Assembly (NCBI GenBank): GCA_002747015.1
Contig: NVXI01000001.1
Span: 206,684-231,825 of the forward strand
Length of the DNA stretch: 25,142 nt
Origin: Zetaproteobacteria bacterium
GTDB lineage: Bacteria; Pseudomonadota; Alphaproteobacteria; Micavibrionales; Micavibrionaceae
Direction: 5' to 3'
Numbering within the stretch: the stretch's first letter is position 1; every line of letters starts with the position of its first letter. Under the pieces are notes generated by a model. The model worked only from the letters and a program-made list of their open reading frames with translations, was not told the DNA's origin and did no database searches. Shown one piece after another: positions 24,251-25,142 of this stretch. The translations under genes were made by a program, and so were the position numbers.

Positions 24251-24883
24251 ATGAAACAAAAAAATATCCATGAATTTTTTAAACGCCTCCATGCCATCAA
24301 CCCAGAGCCAAAAAGCGACCTAGAATACACAAATGCATATACCCTTCTGGTGGCAGTGACATTATCTGCACAATCCACAGATATAGGTGTCAATAAGGCA
24401 ACCAAAGCTCTATTTCAAACTGTTTATACACCACAAAAAATGATTGATCTAGGCATTGATAAACTAAAGAATCATATAAAAACGATCGGGCTATATAATA
24501 ACAAATCCAAAAATGTTATTGCCCTGTCCAAGATTTTAGTAAATGAATATGATGGAGGCATCCCCAATACGCGAGAGGGTTTGATGAAACTACCCGGTGT
24601 CGGGCGAAAAACAGCAAATGTAGTCCTAAACATTATATTCAAACAGCCAACCATGGCCGTTGATACACACATCTTTCGCATTTCAAACCGTACAGGAATG
24701 GCAAAAGGGAAAACCCCGGACGCTGTTGAAAAAAACCTTTTAAAAGTCGTACCAAAAGAATTTGCATTACACGCACATCACTGGCTTATCCTACTTGGCC
24801 GCTATACATGCAAAGCACGAAAACCAGAATGTAGCACCTGCCCTGTGCAGGATTTATGTGAATTTAAAGATAAAACAATATAA
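24251..24883 (+). CDS. nth: Endonuclease III
   Basis: Bifunctional DNA glycosylase/AP lyase removing oxidised pyrimidines. The 210-residue protein has the helix-hairpin-helix LPGVGRKTANVVLN with catalytic Lys120, and the catalytic aspartate Asp138 in AVDTHIFRISNRTG, at the same numbering as the E. coli enzyme. The 4Fe-4S cluster loop has spacing C-x6-C-x2-C-x5-C near the C-terminus (CKARKPEC, STC, PVQDLC). The length matches the family. No Shine-Dalgarno precedes the ATG at 24251. TAAAAT lies four bases upstream and a leaderless transcript is possible. It is divergent from ogt and followed by a terminator-like hairpin. Confidence 0.97.
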   Translation: MKQKNIHEFFKRLHAINPEPKSDLEYTNAYTLLVAVTLSAQSTDIGVNKATKALFQTVYTPQKMIDLGIDKLKNHIKTIGLYNNKSKNVIALSKILVNEYDGGIPNTREGLMKLPGVGRKTANVVLNIIFKQPTMAVDTHIFRISNRTGMAKGKTPDAVEKNLLKVVPKEFALHAHHWLILLGRYTCKARKPECSTCPVQDLCEFKDKTI

Positions 24884-24908
24884 CTGTCTAGGGCAATCCT
24901 CCTAAAAC

Positions 24909-24936
24909 TAAAGCCGCACAATTCTGCACGGCTTTA
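24909..24936. terminator. Terminator-like hairpin after nth
   Basis: TAAAGCCG (24909-24916) pairs perfectly with CGGCTTTA (24929-24936) around a 12-base loop that can add a GCA/TGC pairing. AAAAC and TTTT follow on the right; on the left strand a TTTT run follows after a few bases. It can end nth and possibly also a leftward transcript. Confidence 0.6.
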
Positions 24937-25056
24937 AAAACTTTTACAAATTTCAGGGATCAAATAATATAATTATTCAACACACCTCACACTCAATGAT
25001 AAAAATAAACCGCCCAATTTAGAAAATTAAAATAAACGACCTGCTCTTAATAGAAA

Positions 25057-25142
25057 TTAGTATGACGTATGCGCCTTGGAAAACAGACCACTCTCTGTAT
25101 TCGCTGGCTCCCTGTTATCCTTTTTTGATACGATTTCTTTCG
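25057..25142 (-). CDS. Possible 3' end of a leftward gene running off the window
   Basis: On the minus strand a frame stays open from the window edge for 27 codons and stops at 25057-25059. The translated end, NTESGLFSKAHTSY, is polar and not obviously random, but it is too short to identify. The gap between the nth stop and this point holds the hairpin at 24909-24936 and AT-rich sequence with nothing else I can recognise. Confidence 0.25.
   Translation of the reverse strand, partial: KEIVSKKDNREPANTESGLFSKAHTSY

Overview
The window is a compact, AT-rich stretch of an alphaproteobacterial chromosome. The evidence is the run hemW-rdgB-rph divergent from grpE-dnaK-dnaJ, followed by dapB. The rph/grpE neighbourhood is typical of Alphaproteobacteria. 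A YejA-like peptide-binding protein, a Rap1a/Tai-like protein, a folate-binding YgfZ/CAF17 protein and the C-terminal part of the alphaproteobacterial SUV3/DEAD-type helicase family point the same way. I cannot name the genus. I see no rRNA, tRNA, CRISPR array, insertion sequence or phage gene; this is mostly ordinary core genome with several lineage-specific exported proteins.

Layout. 1-2.5 kb (+): a periplasmic oligopeptide-binding protein and a small exported protein, ended by a clear hairpin/T-run terminator that lies inside the 3' end of the next, convergent gene. 2.5-4.7 kb: a family 9 glycosyltransferase (LPS heptosyltransferase type) and ygfZ, divergent with start codons only 9 bases apart, then a small exported protein downstream of ppdK. 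4.7-8.0 kb (-): pyruvate phosphate dikinase and a GNAT acetyltransferase. 8.1-10.8 kb (+): a lysine/glutamate-rich exported protein, a long-chain polyprenyl diphosphate synthase (quinone side chain) and a UPF0718/ArsP-type permease. 10.8-13.0 kb (-): a cluster of a free-standing helicase C-terminal region, a Rap1a-like secreted protein and a small polytopic membrane protein. 13.1-14.7 kb (+): a 522-residue exported protein of unknown function.

14.8-17.2 kb (-): rph-rdgB-hemW, nearly contiguous and presumably one transcript (tRNA 3' trimming, nucleotide-pool cleaning, haem delivery). 17.4-22.9 kb (+): an unknown exported protein in the place where hrcA is often found, then the chaperone set grpE, dnaK, a 127-residue J-domain-only protein and dnaJ. 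22.9-24.9 kb: dapB (lysine/peptidoglycan precursor synthesis), ogt (-) and nth (+), two DNA repair genes with nearly adjacent starts. A terminator-like hairpin follows nth, and the last 86 bases may hold the 3' end of a leftward gene.

The points most worth following up are: the chaperone locus (no hrcA next to rph, no CIRCE seen, an extra mini-J protein sharing the C-terminal tail motif of DnaJ, structured leaders before grpE and dnaK), the motor-less helicase C-terminal protein with its two co-directional neighbours, and the very tight divergent and convergent gene junctions.
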